From the NCBI RefSeq assembly GCF_024169925.1, contig NZ_JALJXF010000001.1, positions 4,346,001 through 4,410,000 of the forward strand: 64,000 nucleotides of DNA, read 5' to 3'. Source of the stretch: Methylorubrum extorquens (lineage in GTDB: Bacteria > Pseudomonadota > Alphaproteobacteria > Rhizobiales > Beijerinckiaceae). Below are positions 44,273-53,222 of the stretch, one piece after another. The translations under genes and the position numbers were made by a program. Under the pieces are notes generated by a model, which made no database searches, was not told where the DNA came from, and worked only from the letters and a program-made list of their open reading frames with translations. Positions within the stretch are counted from its first letter, which is position 1. Each line of letters opens with the position of its first letter.

Positions 44273-45898
44273 ATGCCTTCGTCACCCGAGAAGCCCAGTG
44301 CACCCGGGCCGAATACGCCTGTCACCGGCAGCGGTGCCTCCGGCGTCGTCGATCAACATCACGACATCTTCTTCGCGGCCGTCGAGACGACGCGCATGCC
44401 GATGATCGTCACCGATCCGCACCAGCCGGACAACCCGATCATCTTCGCCAACCGCGCCTTTGTCCGGATGACCGGCTATTCGGCCGACGAGCTGATTGGA
44501 TCGAACTGCCGCTTTCTCCAGGGCCCCGATACGGACCGCGACACCGTCTCGGAGGTGCGCGACGCCATCCGGGAGCATCGGGAATTCGCCGCCGAGATCC
44601 TGAACTACCGCAAGGACGGCTCCTCGTTCTGGAACGCGCTGTTCGTCAGCCCGGTGTTCAACCGCTCGGGCGACCTCGTCTACTTCTTCGGCTCGCAGCT
44701 CGACGTGTCGCGCCGCCGCGATGCGGAGGAATCGCTGCACCAAGCCCAGAAAATGGAGAGCCTCGGCCAGCTCACCGGCGGCATCGCTCACGACTTCAAC
44801 AACCTGCTGCAGGTCGTGTCGGGCCACAACGAGGTGATGCTGGCGCTGCTCGACCATCCCACCCTCAACGTGCCGCGGATGCGCCGGGCCGGCGAGGCGG
44901 TGCGGGCGGCGACCGATCGCGCCGCCAAGCTCACCCACCAGCTCCTCGCCTTCTCGCGCAAGCAGCGACTGGAGGGGCGGCTCCTGAACCTCAACGGCCT
45001 CGTCGAGAGCATGGGCGAGATGGCCGGGCGGACGCTGGGCGACGACGTCGTCCTGAAATCCGTTCTCGCGTCGGACCTCTGGACCACCCGCATCGACCCG
45101 ACGCAGGCCGAGGTCGCCCTGCTCAACGTGCTGATCAACGCCCGCGACGCGATGCCGGAGGGCGGCTCGGTCACGGTGCGGACCGAGAACCTGCTGATCG
45201 AGGACGAGGACACCGCGCTCTACAAGACGGTGCCGCCGGGCGCCTACGTGGTGATCTCGGTGACCGATACCGGGACCGGCATGCCGTCCGAGATCCTAGC
45301 GCGCGTTATGGAGCCGTTCTTCACCACCAAGGGTGAGGGCAAAGGCACGGGACTCGGCCTCGCCATGGTCTACGGCTTTGCCAAGCAATCCGGCGGCTCG
45401 GTGAAGATCTATTCCGAGGTCGGGCACGGCACGACGGTGCGGCTCCTGTTTCCCGCCTCCGACCAGAAGGCCGAGGAGGAGCACAAGCCGACCATCCGCG
45501 CCGCCGACCGGCACGGCACCGAGACGGTGCTCGTCGTGGACGACCGGCCCGACGTGGCCGAGACCGCCGGCATCATCCTGGAGGATTTCGGCTACAAGGT
45601 CACCGTCGTCGACGGTCCCAAGGCGGCGCTCGAAATCCTCGACGGCGAGGGGCGCATCGACCTGCTGTTCACCGACCTCATCATGCCCGGCGGCATGAAC
45701 GGCGTGATGCTGGCCCGCGCCGCGCGGGAGCGGCAGCCCAAGATCAAGGTGCTGCTCACCACCGGCTACGCCGAGGCTTCGATGGAGCGCACCGACGCGG
45801 GCGGCACCGAGTTCGAGATCATCAACAAGCCCTACAAGCGGATGGAGCTGGCCCGCCGGGTGCGCCGGGTGATCGACGGGCCGACCGGCGTCGGGTAG
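44273..45898 (+). CDS. LOV-domain hybrid histidine kinase (blue-light sensor)
   Basis: Encodes 541 residues. Residues 30-148 form a PAS domain with the full LOV signature: G-S-N-C-R-F-L-Q with the photoactive Cys at 79, N-Y-R-K-D-G-x-x-F-W-N at 111-121 and [10 protein letters not shown] at 137-146. HisKA follows with the phospho-His at 173 ([11 protein letters not shown]), then an HATPase ([33 protein letters not shown]) and a C-terminal receiver with the acceptor Asp at 468 (FTDLIMPGG). Blue light would form a Cys-FMN adduct and change kinase output. The Met at 44273 follows GGAAAG. No dedicated partner regulator is adjacent. Confidence 0.88.
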   Translation: MPSSPEKPSAPGPNTPVTGSGASGVVDQHHDIFFAAVETTRMPMIVTDPHQPDNPIIFANRAFVRMTGYSADELIGSNCRFLQGPDTDRDTVSEVRDAIREHREFAAEILNYRKDGSSFWNALFVSPVFNRSGDLVYFFGSQLDVSRRRDAEESLHQAQKMESLGQLTGGIAHDFNNLLQVVSGHNEVMLALLDHPTLNVPRMRRAGEAVRAATDRAAKLTHQLLAFSRKQRLEGRLLNLNGLVESMGEMAGRTLGDDVVLKSVLASDLWTTRIDPTQAEVALLNVLINARDAMPEGGSVTVRTENLLIEDEDTALYKTVPPGAYVVISVTDTGTGMPSEILARVMEPFFTTKGEGKGTGLGLAMVYGFAKQSGGSVKIYSEVGHGTTVRLLFPASDQKAEEEHKPTIRAADRHGTETVLVVDDRPDVAETAGIILEDFGYKVTVVDGPKAALEILDGEGRIDLLFTDLIMPGGMNGVMLARAARERQPKIKVLLTTGYAEASMERTDAGGTEFEIINKPYKRMELARRVRRVIDGPTGVG

Positions 45899-45957
45899 GG
45901 ACGCTCGCCTCAACCTCTTGGTTTGTCCGCGGCACGGAAGGCGGGTAGAGGCGGCGG

Positions 45958-46596
45958 ATGGCTGAGACTGCGATCCGCGCCGAAGCACTCCCCTTGCGAA
46001 GCCGCCATTCCCATCGGGTCGCGCGGAGGGTTCTGGCTGGCCTCACAGTGCTCGTGGCGCTTCCGTTTCCGGCGCTCGGCGCAGGCCAGGGCGCGGCGGC
46101 CACCGCGTATCCGCTGGCCTGCGCCTACTTTCGACGGGATCTCGACTCGTACGAGCATTGCGCCCGGCGTGAGGGCGGGATGGTCCGGGTCGCTCCGGCG
46201 CACGCCGCGCGGATGCAGTTCGAGCGCGGCTTGGCCGAGTTGCGCGTGCCGGGAGTCGGCTGTCTCTGGGCACGCCGCGACGGCCTCGCACTGCCCGTCT
46301 ACATGCTCGACAACGGGCCGGACCCGTTCGCGCAAGGCCTCGTGCGCAGTCGGCGCGAGCGCAAGGTCGCCTTCTACGACCGCCGGCTGCGGCTCGTCCT
46401 CGCCACGCCCTACGACTGGTCCTTCCCATTCAACGCCCGCGGCGAGGCGCTGGTCTGCGAGGGCTGCCGCTCGGACGGACGCGAGCCCGCCTCCATGGTC
46501 GGCGGGCGCTGGGGCCTCATCGACCGGACGGGGCGCCTCGTCATGCCGCTCTCCGAGAACGGCGCCGCGGACCGGCGCTATTTCGGCCGGCGCTGA
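45958..46596 (+). CDS. Exported protein with WG-type beta repeats
   Basis: A 212-residue protein with an N-terminal membrane or signal segment (VLAGLTVLVALPFPALGAGQ). The mature part has repeating short beta units, including the WG-like block MVGGRWGLIDRTGRLVMPL near the end and an earlier relative (KVAFYDRRLRLVLATPYDW), plus four Cys. WG-repeat proteins are usually exported and of unknown role. It converges on mgdD with 8 bp between the stops. Confidence 0.65.
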   Translation: MAETAIRAEALPLRSRHSHRVARRVLAGLTVLVALPFPALGAGQGAAATAYPLACAYFRRDLDSYEHCARREGGMVRVAPAHAARMQFERGLAELRVPGVGCLWARRDGLALPVYMLDNGPDPFAQGLVRSRRERKVAFYDRRLRLVLATPYDWSFPFNARGEALVCEGCRSDGREPASMVGGRWGLIDRTGRLVMPLSENGAADRRYFGRR

Positions 46597-46604
46597 TCCG
46601 CGCC

Positions 46605-47246
46605 CTACGCGCCCTCGACCTCGTAGCCGAACTCGGCCGCCGCGTGCTCCAGCCAGCGCCAGAAGCTGCCGGCGAAGCTGCGGGCGACGGCGAGGTCGTA
46701 GGTCGGGCCGGCATCGCGCTGCCAAAGCTGCACGCCGATATGGGCGATGCTCGTCACCGCCGCCCGGCCCGGCCCGAAGGCGCGAGGATGCAGATCGATC
46801 GCGACGCCCTTGGCGAGTAGGGCGCGGGCCTGCGGACCGGAGATCCGCACCAGGGCGCGGCTGTCGCTCTGGTCGGTGACTGCCGCGACGCCGCGCAGGG
46901 TCTCGGGCAGATCCCACAGATCGCGCGGTGATGGCGCCACCGCGAGCCACTGGCCGGGCGCGGACCAAACCAAACCCGTCTCACCCTCGAAGACGGCGGT
47001 GCCGGCCTCCGGCAGGGACGGGCCGAACCGATCCGCGAGAGCGGCTTGTAAGTCGGCTTCTTTTCCATCCGCCGCGATGAGCGTGGCGAGGCCGCAGCCT
47101 TCGCGGAGCCGCAGGCGGATGCCCGCTGGGCCCTTCGCCGCGCCGTGCCGTCCGGTCTTCGCGGCCCCTTCCCAGGCGCCGCGGGGGCGCCAGAGGGATG
47201 CGGGCATTTGGAAAGCCGAAGCTTGGATCGTTGCCGCCTCAGACAC
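46605..47246 (-). CDS. mgdD: N-methylglutamate dehydrogenase subunit D (sarcosine oxidase gamma-like)
   Basis: A 213-residue protein of the SoxG family: FEGETGLVWSAPGQWLAVAP, VTDQSDSRALVRISGPQARALLAKGVAIDLHP, and the final SFWRWLEHAAAEFGYEV. It is the small structural partner of the large flavoprotein subunit in the heterotetramer. It starts at GTG inside the end of mgdC (8-bp overlap), so the two are translationally coupled. The gene order beta-delta-alpha-gamma and the linked mgs/gmaS genes favour N-methylglutamate over sarcosine as substrate. Confidence 0.86.
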   Translation of the reverse strand: MSEAATIQASAFQMPASLWRPRGAWEGAAKTGRHGAAKGPAGIRLRLREGCGLATLIAADGKEADLQAALADRFGPSLPEAGTAVFEGETGLVWSAPGQWLAVAPSPRDLWDLPETLRGVAAVTDQSDSRALVRISGPQARALLAKGVAIDLHPRAFGPGRAAVTSIAHIGVQLWQRDAGPTYDLAVARSFAGSFWRWLEHAAAEFGYEVEGA

Positions 47247-50200
47247 GCAGCTTCTCCTCCTTGGGATCGACGAAGACCGGCGAACAGATCTCGACCTCGA
47301 TGTCGGCGCCGCGCACCGGATCGGCGGCGCGCACCCGCTCGCCGTGACGCTCCGTCCCGCGCCGGATCAGGCCGAGGCCGATCCAGCCTTTCAGGCTCGG
47401 CGAGTAGGCGACCGAGGTCATCACGCCCTCGTCCGCCTCCAGGCTCGGCTCCGCGTCGAGACTCAGGAAATGCGCGCCTGCCCGTAGCCGCACGCCGGGA
47501 TCGACCGGCCGGAAACCGGCCAGGATCGGACGGGCCGGATCGACCAGCCCCGGACGCTCCTTCATCAGGCGGCCGACATAGTCCTTCTTCTTGGCGAGCA
47601 TCCCGCCGAGACCGAGGTCGCGGGCGGTAGTCTGGCCGTTGATTTCGGCACCCGCCGCGTGGCCCTTCTCGATGCGCATCACCGAGAGCGCCTCCGAACC
47701 GTAGGCGGTGATGCCGTAGGGCAGGCCCGCCTGCATGACCGCCCGCCACGCGGCGTCGCCGTAGGCGGCCGGCACCGCCAACTCGTAGGCGAGTTCACCC
47801 GAGAACGAGATGCGGAACAGCCGCGCCGGGATGCCGCCGCCGACGGTGATGTCGGCGCAGGCGAGGAACGGGAAGGCCTCGTTGGAGAGGTCGAAGCCGG
47901 GATCGACGATCCGGCGGAGCGTATCGCGGGCGCGGGGGCCGGCGACCGCATATTGCGCCCATTGCTCGCTGACCGAGGCGAGTTGCACGTCGAGCTCCGG
48001 CCATAACCATTGCCGGCAAAATTCGAGGTGCTGCATCACCCGCGCGGCGTTCGCCGTCGAGGCGGTCATGACGTAGTGCGTCTCGCCGAGGCGCGCGACG
48101 GTGCCGTCATCCAGGATGAAGCCGTCCTCGCGCAGCAGCACGGCGTAGCGGGCCTTGCCGACGGGCAGCGTTGCGAAGGGGTTGGCGCAGACCCGCTCGA
48201 TGAACGCTAGCGCATCGCGGCCCTGGATGTCGATCTTGCCGAGCGTGGTGACGTCGCAGATCCCGACGCGGGCGCGCACGGTCTCGACCTCCCGCACCAC
48301 CGTGTCGAGCCAATCCGTCTCGTCGGCGCGGGGGAAGTAGGCCGGGCGCAGCCACAGGCCGGTCTCGACGAAGACGCCGCCGTTCTCCTCGGCCCAGGCG
48401 TGCGACGGGACATGGCGGGTGGCACGGAATTCCTTGCCGCGGTGATGGCCGGCAAAGGCGCCGATGGCGACGGGGGTGAAGGGCGGGCGGAACACCGTGG
48501 TGCCGACGCTCGGGATGTCCTTGCCCGTCAGCTCGGCCATGATCGACAGGCCGGCGAGGTTCGAGGTCTTGCCCTGGTCGGTCGCCATGCCGAGCGTGGT
48601 GTAGCGCTTCAGCAGCTCGACCGCGCGGAACCCCTCGCGGTGGGCGAGTTCGACGTCGGAGGCGGCCACGTCGTTCTGAAAATCGACAAAGGCCTTTCCG
48701 CGGGGCTTGGGCACGCGCCAGAGCGGGGTGTGACTCACGCTCTCCGGGTCGGTCAGCGGCGCGGCCTCGGGCATCGCGGTGAAACCGCAATCGGTCGCCG
48801 CCTCCGCGCCGGCCTGCGCGCCGGTCTCCAGGCATTCGGCGAGGGTGAAGCGCCCGGCGGCGGCGCCCGCCGCCCGCATGCCGGAGGGGAGGGTGCCCGG
48901 CACGAAGGCGTGGATCGCCCCGTCCCAGACCGGCCGGCGGGAGAGATGCGAGTCGAGGTGGACGATCGGGTTCCAGCCATTGGCCATGGCGAGGCCGTCG
49001 CAGGGAATGGTCTCGGTGCTGTTGTAGCCGTCCACGACCTGGATCGCGCTGAGGCCCAGATGGCCCTTGGTGCCGGCAACGTATCCGCCGGTCACCACCC
49101 GCGCCCCGGCGGCTTCCGCCATCCGGCGCAAGGCGGGGGCAACGGTGGTGCGGGTGTCGATCACCGCCGCAAGCCCGCCGCCCGCGGCCAGGATGTCGGC
49201 GGCAGTGCGCCAGCCGTCGTCGCTCGACGTGAACACCGCGAGGCGCCGGCCCGGCAAGACGCCGTAGCGGTTGAGATAGGTCCGCACCGCGCCGGCCAGC
49301 ATCACGCCGGGGCGATCGTTGCCGCCGAAGACGTGCGGGCGCTCGATGGCGCCGGCCGCGAGCACCGCGCGCCGCGCCACGATCCGCCACAGCCGCTGGC
49401 GCGGGGCGTGGGCCGGGGGCACCGCGAGATGGTCGGAGACGCGCTCGACCGCACCGTAGGCGCCGTGGTCGTAGACGCCGAACAAGGTGGTGCGCGACAG
49501 GATGCGCACCTCGGCCAAGCTCTCCAGTTCGGCCACCGCCCGGGCGGCCCACTCGGCCCCGCTCGCGCCGCCGATCTCGCGACGCTCCGCCAGCAGGCGG
49601 CCGCCAATCGAAAAATCCTCGTCGACCAGGATCACCCGCGCGCCGGAGCGGCCCGCAGTGAGCGCCGCCGAAAGACCGGCCGGGCCGCCGCCGATGACGA
49701 GCACGTCGCAATGGGCATGAACGTGGTCGTAGGTGTCAGGATCGGGGGCGTCGGCGGCCCGGCCGAGGCCGGCTGCACGCCGGATCATCGGCTCGTAGAG
49801 CTTCTCCCAGAACGCGGCCGGCCACATGAAGGTCTTGTAGTAGAAGCCCGCCGCGAAGACGGGGCTGAGCAGCGCGTTGACCGAGAGCGCATCCACGGCG
49901 AGCGAGGGCCAGCGGTTCTGGCTCGTCGCCTCCAACCCCTCGTAGAGTTCGGCCATGGTGGCGCGGGTGTTGGGCTCGCGTCGCGCCCCGGAGCGCAGTT
50001 CCACCAGGGCGTTCGGCTCCTCCGAACCCGCCGAGAGGATGCCGCGGGGCCGGTGATACTTGAACGAGCGGCCGACGAGGCGCACGCCGTTGGCGAGCAG
50101 CGCCGAGGCCAGCGTGTCGCCATGGAAGCCGGTGAGGCGCCGCCCGTCGAAGGTGAAGTCGCGCGGCCGGCTCCGGTCGATCAGGCCGCCGGCGGCGGTG

Positions 50201-50268
50201 CGGAACGGCTGGTCGGCCGCGTTCGCGGGAGCGGGCGCCTCGGCGCGCTGAAGGGCGAGCGTGGTCAT
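47239..50268 (-). CDS. mgdC: N-methylglutamate dehydrogenase subunit C (sarcosine oxidase alpha-like)
   Basis: A 1009-residue flavoprotein. The N-terminal ferredoxin-like fold (about 25-110) contains FTFDGRRLTGFHGDTLASALLANG. A Rossmann dinucleotide site follows (DVLVIGGGPAGLSAAL, about 188-203), and the C-terminal half is a folate-binding GCV_T domain (from about 600; ENGGVFVETGLWLRPAYF, then GRDALAFIERVCANPF). It takes the methyl carbon of N-methylglutamate to tetrahydrofolate as a methylene unit. The ATG at 50268 overlaps the mgdB stop (ATGA). Confidence 0.9.
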   Translation of the reverse strand: MTTLALQRAEAPAPANAADQPFRTAAGGLIDRSRPRDFTFDGRRLTGFHGDTLASALLANGVRLVGRSFKYHRPRGILSAGSEEPNALVELRSGARREPNTRATMAELYEGLEATSQNRWPSLAVDALSVNALLSPVFAAGFYYKTFMWPAAFWEKLYEPMIRRAAGLGRAADAPDPDTYDHVHAHCDVLVIGGGPAGLSAALTAGRSGARVILVDEDFSIGGRLLAERREIGGASGAEWAARAVAELESLAEVRILSRTTLFGVYDHGAYGAVERVSDHLAVPPAHAPRQRLWRIVARRAVLAAGAIERPHVFGGNDRPGVMLAGAVRTYLNRYGVLPGRRLAVFTSSDDGWRTAADILAAGGGLAAVIDTRTTVAPALRRMAEAAGARVVTGGYVAGTKGHLGLSAIQVVDGYNSTETIPCDGLAMANGWNPIVHLDSHLSRRPVWDGAIHAFVPGTLPSGMRAAGAAAGRFTLAECLETGAQAGAEAATDCGFTAMPEAAPLTDPESVSHTPLWRVPKPRGKAFVDFQNDVAASDVELAHREGFRAVELLKRYTTLGMATDQGKTSNLAGLSIMAELTGKDIPSVGTTVFRPPFTPVAIGAFAGHHRGKEFRATRHVPSHAWAEENGGVFVETGLWLRPAYFPRADETDWLDTVVREVETVRARVGICDVTTLGKIDIQGRDALAFIERVCANPFATLPVGKARYAVLLREDGFILDDGTVARLGETHYVMTASTANAARVMQHLEFCRQWLWPELDVQLASVSEQWAQYAVAGPRARDTLRRIVDPGFDLSNEAFPFLACADITVGGGIPARLFRISFSGELAYELAVPAAYGDAAWRAVMQAGLPYGITAYGSEALSVMRIEKGHAAGAEINGQTTARDLGLGGMLAKKKDYVGRLMKERPGLVDPARPILAGFRPVDPGVRLRAGAHFLSLDAEPSLEADEGVMTSVAYSPSLKGWIGLGLIRRGTERHGERVRAADPVRGADIEVEICSPVFVDPKEEKLRV

Positions 50269-50552
50269 GCGGCCTCTCCCGAGCGGTGCGCCCGCGCGAC
50301 GTCGCGCGCCGGCTCGACCGATTCGATCGCGTGGGTGCGGGTGTCGCGGGTCACGACCAGCCAGGAGCGGCATCCGGCAGCGTGGTACCAGAGTTCGCGG
50401 ATGGTCCCGGCGGGGTTGTCGCGCAGATAGACGTAGTCGTGCATGGCTTGCGCCGAGGCATCCATCCCGTCGGGACGCACGGGGGCGGCGTCGCCGAGAT
50501 AGCTGAACTCACCGTTGTCGCGCTCGCCGCAATGGGGGCATCGGATGCGCAT
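50265..50552 (-). CDS. mgdB: N-methylglutamate dehydrogenase subunit B (sarcosine oxidase delta-like)
   Basis: A 95-residue SoxD-family subunit. It has zinc ligands Cys5 and Cys8 (IRCPHCGERDNGEF) and His57/Cys61 (YHAAGCRSWL), the only zinc site of the heterotetramer. GAGGAG lies 9 bases before the ATG. It sits between mgdA (57 bp upstream) and mgdC (overlap). Confidence 0.92.
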   Translation of the reverse strand: MRIRCPHCGERDNGEFSYLGDAAPVRPDGMDASAQAMHDYVYLRDNPAGTIRELWYHAAGCRSWLVVTRDTRTHAIESVEPARDVARAHRSGEAA

Positions 50553-50609
50553 GGCGTGTCGCTCCTCTTCGAGATCGGCGCCCGCGCAGCGGGCGCCGCC
50601 AAGGAAGTA

Positions 50610-51860
50610 TCAATGCAGGTTGGGCTGCGCGCCCATGCCCTTCTCGTCGATGAGATGACCGGTGGCGAAGCGGTCGAGACGGTAGGCGCTCGCATCCGCG
50701 TGGGGTTCGTCGCGGGCGATCAGGTGGGCGAAGCAGAAGCCCGCGGCCGGCGTCGCCTTGAAGCCGCCGTAGCACCAGCCGGCATTGAGATAGAGGCCGC
50801 CGATATCGGTGCGGTCGATGATCGGGCTCCCGTCCATCGACATGTCCATGATGCCGCCCCAGTGGCGCAGCAGCCGCAGGCGCCCGAGGCCGGGCCACAG
50901 CGCCATCCCGCCCTCCATCACGTCCTCGATGGTGTGGAGGTTGCCGCGGCTCGCATACGAGTTGTAGCCGTCGATATCGCCACCGAAGACGAGGCCGCCC
51001 TTGTCCGACTGGCTGACGTAGAAGTGGCCGGCGCCGAAGGTCATCACGCCGTCGATCAGGGGCTTCACGCCCTCGCTGACGAAGGCCTGGAGCACGTGGC
51101 TCTCGATCGGCAGGCGCATGTCGACCATGCCGGCCAGCAGCGAGGAGGAGCCGGCCACCGAGATCGCGACCTTCCCCGCACGGATGAAGCCGCGGCTGGT
51201 CTCGACGCCGGTGACGCGGCCGTTCTCGCGGCGGATGCCGGTGACGGCGCAGTTCTGGACGATGTCGACGCCGCGCGCGTCGGCCGCGCGGGCATAGCCC
51301 CAGGCCACCGCATCGTGGCGCACGGTGCCGCCGCGGCGCTGGAGCAGGCCGCCCTTCACGGGGAAGCGCGCGTTGTCGAAGTCGATGAACGGCACGAGGC
51401 GGCGCACGCCCTCGCGGTCCAGAAGTTCGGCGTCGATGCCGGCGAGCCGCATGGCGTTGCCGCGGCGGGCATAGGCGTCGCGCTGCGCATCCGAGTGGTA
51501 CAGGTTCAGCACGCCGCGCTGGCTGACCATGGCATTGTAGTTGATGTCCTGCTCCAGCCCCTCCCAGAGCTTCATCGACCGCTCGTAGAATGGGATGTTG
51601 CCCGGCAGACCGTAATTCGAGCGCACGATGGTGGTGTTGCGCCCGACATTGCCGGAGCCGATGTGGCTCTTCTCCAGCACGGCGACGTTGGTGATGCCGT
51701 GCTCACGCGCGAGGTAGTAGGCGGTGGCGAGCCCGTGCCCGCCGCCGCCGACGATCACCACGTCGTAGGCCTCCTGCGGGGCGGCGTCGCGCCATTGCGG
51801 GGTCCAGTCGCGCTGGCCGCGCAGGGCTTGTCCCAGGACGCTGAAGAGGGAGTAGCGCAT
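50610..51860 (-). CDS. mgdA: N-methylglutamate dehydrogenase subunit A (sarcosine oxidase beta-like)
   Basis: A 416-residue DAO-type amine-oxidising subunit. The FAD loop is VVIVGGGGHGLATAYYLA (34-51), followed by GSGNVGRNTT. VRHDAVAWGYARA near 180-192 holds His182, which aligns by pattern with the histidine that carries covalent FMN in sarcosine oxidase beta. It oxidises the N-methyl group and passes electrons on. It is the first gene of mgdABCD and diverges from the GlxA-type regulator, with an 86-bp shared promoter region. Confidence 0.9.
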   Translation of the reverse strand: MRYSLFSVLGQALRGQRDWTPQWRDAAPQEAYDVVIVGGGGHGLATAYYLAREHGITNVAVLEKSHIGSGNVGRNTTIVRSNYGLPGNIPFYERSMKLWEGLEQDINYNAMVSQRGVLNLYHSDAQRDAYARRGNAMRLAGIDAELLDREGVRRLVPFIDFDNARFPVKGGLLQRRGGTVRHDAVAWGYARAADARGVDIVQNCAVTGIRRENGRVTGVETSRGFIRAGKVAISVAGSSSLLAGMVDMRLPIESHVLQAFVSEGVKPLIDGVMTFGAGHFYVSQSDKGGLVFGGDIDGYNSYASRGNLHTIEDVMEGGMALWPGLGRLRLLRHWGGIMDMSMDGSPIIDRTDIGGLYLNAGWCYGGFKATPAAGFCFAHLIARDEPHADASAYRLDRFATGHLIDEKGMGAQPNLH

Positions 51861-51946
51861 GCGGGGATCCGCTCAATCGCCGGAGGAGTGTCGCTCGCCC
51901 CCAGCACTAGCCGACATCGCCCGCGGTCTGGCTTGCATTTCGCGAC

Positions 51947-52969
51947 ATGATTCCGGCAAATCGCGTAGAAATGCATGAGACACACGAACCGACCGGCCGG
52001 GCCCGGTCCGGGCGCAGGGCGCCGCGGGCGGCCACACCCGCCCCGCGCACGGTCGGCTTCGTGCTGGTGCCGGACTTTCCGCTGATGGCCTACACCGCGG
52101 CGGTCGAGCCCCTGCGCGCCGCCAACACGCTGTCGGGCTGCGAACTCTACCGCTGGTGGCACGCCGCTCCCGGCGGCGGCGTGGTGCAGGCCTCGAACGG
52201 GCTCGGCATCCTCACCGACGTCGCCGTGGGCGCCGGAAGCATCGCCGCCGACCGCGTCTTCGTCTGCGCCGGCGGCAATCCGGCCGAGTTCGACGATCCC
52301 GCCCTGTTCGCGTGGCTGCGCGGGCTCGCCCGCCACGGGGTGACGCTCGGCGGCATCTCCGGCGGGCCCTATCTCCTGGCGCGCGCCGGCCTGCTCTCGG
52401 GGCGGCGCTGCACCCTGCACTGGGAGCACGTTCCGGCCTTCGAGGAGCGCTACCCCGAGATCGCGGTTGTCCGATCGCTGTTCGAGATCCAGGGCGACCG
52501 CATCACCTGCTCCGGCGGCATCGCCGCGCTCGACCTGATGCTCGACCTGATCGGGCGCGACCACGGCGCCGGCCTCGCGGCGGGCGTCAGCGACTGGTTC
52601 CTGCACAACCAGATCCGCGAGGGCCTGAGCCCGCAGCGGATGGATCTGCGCCAGCGCTTCGGCGTGCGCGACCCGCGCCTGCTGCGGGTGCTCGCGGCGA
52701 TGGAGGCGAACGTCGAGGCGCCGCTCCCGCGCGAAGCCTTGGCGGAACTGGCCCACGTCTCGGTGCGGCAGTTGGAGCGGCTGTTTCGCGACGGCCTCGG
52801 GCGCGGGCTGCACCGGCATTACCTGCACCTGCGCCTCGACCGGGCACACCAACTCGGCCGGGAGAGCGCGTTGAGCCGCGCCGAGATCGCGACAGCGACG
52901 GGTTTTGCGAGCGCGGACGAGCTGTCGCGGGCCGAGCGGCGGCGCGGGCAGCAGGGGGCTGAGTCCTGA
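51947..52969 (+). CDS. GlxA/AraC-family transcriptional regulator
   Basis: A 340-residue protein. A DJ-1/PfpI-like sensor domain (about 35-215; TVGFVLVPDFPLMAYTAAVEPLRAAN ... GISGGPYLLARAGLL ... ITCSGGIAALDL) is followed by an AraC-type double HTH (about 235-330; LAELAHVSVRQLERLFRDGLG). Relatives such as GbdR control methylated-amine catabolism. Its position between mgdABCD and mgsABC-gmaS makes it the likely pathway regulator; that is inference. The C-terminus stops soon after the second recognition helix (GFASADELSRAERRR) and lacks the usual final F-x-x-x-x-G-x-x-P segment. Confidence 0.84.
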   Translation: MIPANRVEMHETHEPTGRARSGRRAPRAATPAPRTVGFVLVPDFPLMAYTAAVEPLRAANTLSGCELYRWWHAAPGGGVVQASNGLGILTDVAVGAGSIAADRVFVCAGGNPAEFDDPALFAWLRGLARHGVTLGGISGGPYLLARAGLLSGRRCTLHWEHVPAFEERYPEIAVVRSLFEIQGDRITCSGGIAALDLMLDLIGRDHGAGLAAGVSDWFLHNQIREGLSPQRMDLRQRFGVRDPRLLRVLAAMEANVEAPLPREALAELAHVSVRQLERLFRDGLGRGLHRHYLHLRLDRAHQLGRESALSRAEIATATGFASADELSRAERRRGQQGAES

Positions 52970-53222
52970 CGCGGTAACCTCCCAGCGAACGGGCCATCAT
53001 CCTTTCGCTTGAAGCTGGGTTTCACCCTCTCCCCGCCGGGCGGGGAGAGGGGATGCAGGTTTCATCGGAGTACTGCTTCCTCAAACCGGCAAGGGAGGCG
53101 GCAGCGCGAATGATAGTCGCGTCGTCAGTTTCATGAGAGGAAATTTTCGTGCCTGAAAGTTGACGTAACCGCGGCACCGTGCGATCCCTCTCGACACTGA
53201 TCGAACGGACGGGGCGACGCCG
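52970..53222. other. Spacer and promoter region before mgsABC
   Basis: About 250 bases without a gene. The first third carries the palindrome at 53025-53051. The AT-richer part 53105-53165 is the most likely site of the mgs promoter. I find no clear -35/-10 pair and no sigma-54 motif. Confidence 0.4.
53025..53051. repeat. Perfect 27-bp palindrome
   Basis: Arms CCCTCTCCCCGCC (53025-53037) and its exact complement (53039-53051) with a single central G. It lies 55 bp after the regulator stop. This very GC-rich palindrome has the look of a dispersed element; it could also end the regulator transcript. Confidence 0.65.

Noticed and set aside
48400..50430. A 676-codon open frame antisense to mgdC
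   Set aside because: Low-complexity Gly/Arg/His product opposite a gene with clear FAD and folate-binding motifs.
53052..53222. A sigma-54 promoter for mgsABC
   Set aside because: GGCAC occurs near 53174 but no correctly spaced TTGC-type element follows, so the GG-N10-GC core is not met.
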